Shown here piece by piece: positions 6,764 through 9,007 of a stretch of 9,007 bases of DNA (the stretch's first letter is position 1; each line of letters opens with the position of its first letter). This DNA comes from Verrucomicrobiota bacterium. GTDB lineage: Bacteria; Verrucomicrobiota; Verrucomicrobiia; Opitutales; UBA2995. The notes under the pieces were generated by a model, which ran no database searches, was not told the origin of the DNA, and saw nothing but the letters and a program-made list of their open reading frames with translations. The stretch lies in contig JAPUIL010000072.1 of NCBI GenBank assembly GCA_027297085.1, positions 1-9,007 on the forward strand, given 5' to 3'. The translations under genes were made by a program, and so were the position numbers.

Positions 6764-6815
6764 TTGCCGAACCCCGAATACGACCCTTAAACTACGGGGA
6801 CCGTTTTGTCGGCAA
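6764..6815 (+). promoter_or_regulatory. Imperfect inverted repeat, possible structured leader of the exported-protein gene
   Basis: TTGCCGA (6764-6770) pairs perfectly with TCGGCAA (6809-6815). Just inside, CCCCG (6772-6776) pairs with CGGGG (6795-6799) around an 18-base loop, leaving an asymmetric internal loop (ACCGTTTTG) on the 3' side. CCC at 6784-6786 could compete for the same CGGGG, so two alternative folds are possible. The element ends 18 bases before the ATG at 6834, a typical place for a 5' UTR control structure. I compared it by eye with the cyclic-di-GMP-I riboswitch and saw no convincing match. There is no T-tract, so a simple terminator is unlikely. Confidence 0.4.
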
Positions 6816-6833
6816 CCCATTAATTGAAAGATC

Positions 6834-9007
6834 ATGAACCAGGTTCGCTGTGCAGCAGCTTTTGTTTTCCCCATTTTCGTTTTCACGTTCAGCCTTTTTG
6901 GTCAGAACCCGGAAGACGGGCGTATCCAGTCTATGCGCTACGAAGACCCAACGGTTTTCATAACCATGCGCGGAGAGAACGGGGAAAGCGTGGCCATTGA
7001 AACAACCACGGATCTATTCGATTGGGAGTTGCTGACTGAAATAACTTTCGCAGGCACATCCTTTATATTTGAAGACACGGCTGCCCTGCCTGGAAAACGC
7101 CGGTTTTATCGGGCCTACCACCTGCCAAGCCCGATGGTAAATCCGACCGAGGCCGAGGTTCTTGCCGGAGATACCATCCTCTTTGAAATTAACGCCGATG
7201 GACAGGAGGGCACCTGGACGCTCGCAGTCGACGGCATAGAAGACGGAAATGCCATCGTCGGTTTCGTGTTCCCCCACGAATCCAATCCCAACCTCTTTTT
7301 TTATCGGGCACCCGGCCTAACAGAAAACCAGACCTTCAAGGTCACCGCCACCAATTCCAAAGACTCGTCTATTGTTCTCGAAGCAGATGTCACAGTCCTT
7401 GGAATCGGTGCCGGTGCGGAAATTGTGATAAAACCTAACACGGCCCTAGTACCCGTGGGATCCAGAATCCTGTTTCAAGCCGGACTGAATGCTGCAGAAT
7501 TCATTCCATTCAAGAGAGGATTCTGGCACATCAATGGTGAGTTACACGGAAATTTTCTTCTTGGAAGCTTCGATCAGGCCGGGCTTTACATCGCTCCTCC
7601 GCGGTTGCTGGCAAATCTACCTGAAGTGATCACGATCCAATATTCCTCGGAGCCCGAAAGCCCGATACTGGCCACCGCCGATGTTACGCTGGTGGACATG
7701 GATGTACTTCCCGATATAATACAGGGTTTCAAAAACGATATCCGCACAGTACCCGTTACCGTTTTTCTTTCCTATTCAAACGGTGATGTTGAAGAAATCC
7801 CTCACAGAGATGTGGATTGGGGTACTGAAGGTGATGTCGCTTCCACACTAACCACCCGGTTTTCCGGAGACGTGAGGATCAACGATTGGGGAAAAGATGT
7901 GGTATTCGCCGAACACCTCGACTATTTTCTGACCGATACGATTCGGGTCGAATCACGTCCCTACGTCGTGGTCATACAGCCAGAGGCACAAATATTATCC
8001 GGCCATTATGTAAAATTCGTTCTCCAAAATCTGGGTAGTTCCACCGATGTACCCAAAGATCTGATACTTCCAACAAGTGATCGAATTCTCTTTGATTACA
8101 GCAACAACCACCTGTTGTCCATTGAAGTGACCAGCCCTCGCGTCTTATTTGAGTTAATTCCGCAAACGTTTATCTCAACGGCTACCAATAAGGATTCCGT
8201 CGACAAATATAAATTGAGTCGTATTAACCAGGATTTGGTCGATGGAATCAGTCCCGAGAATATCACCTTTACCGGGGACGACAATCTTATCATTAATTAC
8301 AACCAATTCCTCGAGGCTCCTCCTACGACGGACATCCTGGCCAAGATTGAACACAAATCCGGACTACTGACGATCGGAGATACCCCGGGAACCGGTACGG
8401 TGACCGTCAATTTCGACAACGGCTTTGACGTCGACTCAGCCAGCATAGAAGTAACCTATTCTCGGCTACTATTGGAGGTGGATAGAGCAGGCTCGGAAAC
8501 CGAGAGCCCAACAGATATATTTATAACTGAGAACATGAAGTTCGATGTTAAACTGATCAACCCCAACGGGGATGGATTTATGGGCCGCACACCCATACGA
8601 ATAACCCTAAATGATATCGAAACATTTGTCGCTTCCTACCTGCCGAACGAAGATGGAACGGTCAATCTATTCGTCACCGAGGACTTTGGTCCTACCAGGG
8701 TAGAAACTCACAAATTGATTTTGCAGGCGCAGCAACGAGACTTCACCAGCGAAACTGTTCCAGGTGGTTTTGCATTTGCTCTTCATCCGCAACGGGACGG
8801 CGAACATCGGGTGAAAATTGAAGTGGCGGACGATCCGGGTGTGGAGCCGGTTGAAATCGTATTCAACGTAGTGAAGCCTCAGCTAATTTTCGAGGGCGTC
8901 CTCGAATGTTTCGTGAAAAACGGTACGGGCAAATTGCAATATGAACCCGGCCACCCGCCAGTCTCGCCCCTCGACGGCACAGGTGAAGCGTCTGAGTGGC
9001 ATGTTAA
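6834..9007 (+). CDS. Large exported protein with bacterial Ig-like domains, N-terminal 724 residues
   Basis: The frame is open from ATG 6834 to the window edge without a stop, so the protein is longer than 724 residues. Residues 1-23 form a signal peptide (hydrophobic core, cleavage near LFG|Q). Residues about 34-96 form the short module with TTTDLFDW and RRFYRAYH that is frequent in verrucomicrobial secreted proteins. Two Ig-like (Big-type) repeats follow at about 103-189 and 197-288, each ending in a 'YRAP/YIAP … VTATN … ADVTVL'-like pattern. A related half-repeat lies near 505-545 (HKSGLLTIGDTPGTGTVTVNF). The rest is beta-rich and low in cysteine (only Cys6 in the signal peptide and Cys692). 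No enzyme motif is visible. It is probably a cell-surface or secreted structural/adhesive protein. The region between 300 and 480 and the unseen C-terminus are unassigned. A weak GAAAG lies just before the start. Confidence 0.85.
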   Translation, partial: MNQVRCAAAFVFPIFVFTFSLFGQNPEDGRIQSMRYEDPTVFITMRGENGESVAIETTTDLFDWELLTEITFAGTSFIFEDTAALPGKRRFYRAYHLPSPMVNPTEAEVLAGDTILFEINADGQEGTWTLAVDGIEDGNAIVGFVFPHESNPNLFFYRAPGLTENQTFKVTATNSKDSSIVLEADVTVLGIGAGAEIVIKPNTALVPVGSRILFQAGLNAAEFIPFKRGFWHINGELHGNFLLGSFDQAGLYIAPPRLLANLPEVITIQYSSEPESPILATADVTLVDMDVLPDIIQGFKNDIRTVPVTVFLSYSNGDVEEIPHRDVDWGTEGDVASTLTTRFSGDVRINDWGKDVVFAEHLDYFLTDTIRVESRPYVVVIQPEAQILSGHYVKFVLQNLGSSTDVPKDLILPTSDRILFDYSNNHLLSIEVTSPRVLFELIPQTFISTATNKDSVDKYKLSRINQDLVDGISPENITFTGDDNLIINYNQFLEAPPTTDILAKIEHKSGLLTIGDTPGTGTVTVNFDNGFDVDSASIEVTYSRLLLEVDRAGSETESPTDIFITENMKFDVKLINPNGDGFMGRTPIRITLNDIETFVASYLPNEDGTVNLFVTEDFGPTRVETHKLILQAQQRDFTSETVPGGFAFALHPQRDGEHRVKIEVADDPGVEPVEIVFNVVKPQLIFEGVLECFVKNGTGKLQYEPGHPPVSPLDGTGEASEWHV

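Noticed and set aside
6721..6833. Cyclic-di-GMP-I riboswitch before the surface-protein gene
   Set aside because: The conserved GGCAAACC, GACGCAAAGC and receptor segments are not present in the right order. Only generic GC stems remain.
9001..9007. TAA at 9005-9007 as the stop of the surface-protein gene
   Set aside because: It is out of frame. The codons there are GTT at 9003-9005 followed by an incomplete codon.

Overview
The window looks like chromosomal DNA from a member of the Verrucomicrobiota or a close PVC relative. The main evidence is the secreted protein at the right end. It carries the short 'TDLxxW … RRFYRA' module that is very common in verrucomicrobial exported proteins. Other support is moderate GC, starts that mostly lack a Shine-Dalgarno sequence, and a secreted redoxin with EF-hands, a type often seen in Planctomycetes and Verrucomicrobia. 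This placement is an inference from protein style, not from a marker gene.

Left part (1-3787, plus strand): the 3' end of mtnK (5-methylthioribose kinase), then mtnA (methylthioribose-1-phosphate isomerase) 11 bases later. After 170 bases that contain a small repeat-like element comes a 657-residue fusion of a class II aldolase with a short-chain dehydrogenase. Read as a pathway, the kinase makes an aldose-1-phosphate, the isomerase turns it into a ketose-1-phosphate, and the aldolase can split that into dihydroxyacetone phosphate and a small aldehyde. The dehydrogenase domain could then reduce or oxidise the aldehyde. This matches the logic of the DHAP shunt for methylthioadenosine and 5'-deoxyadenosine by-products, rather than the classical methionine salvage cycle, whose later genes are not in this window.

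Middle (3788-5826): an AT-rich hairpin separates the aldolase gene from a convergent minus-strand gene. That gene encodes an exported protein with an unusual domain order: a deiodinase-like thioredoxin fold with a CLTC site, a DsbD-N-like domain with its own cysteine pair, and four EF-hand loops in Gly/Arg/Gln-rich linkers. A nested two-level inverted repeat lies just upstream of its start, inside a 329-base divergent intergenic region.

Right part (5827-9007, plus strand): a basic three-helix membrane protein, a second copy of the repeat-like element, a small helical cytoplasmic protein, a structured leader-like inverted repeat, and the first 724 codons of a large exported protein with bacterial Ig-like domains. 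That last frame stays open to the window edge. No rRNA, tRNA, CRISPR array, insertion sequence or phage gene was seen.
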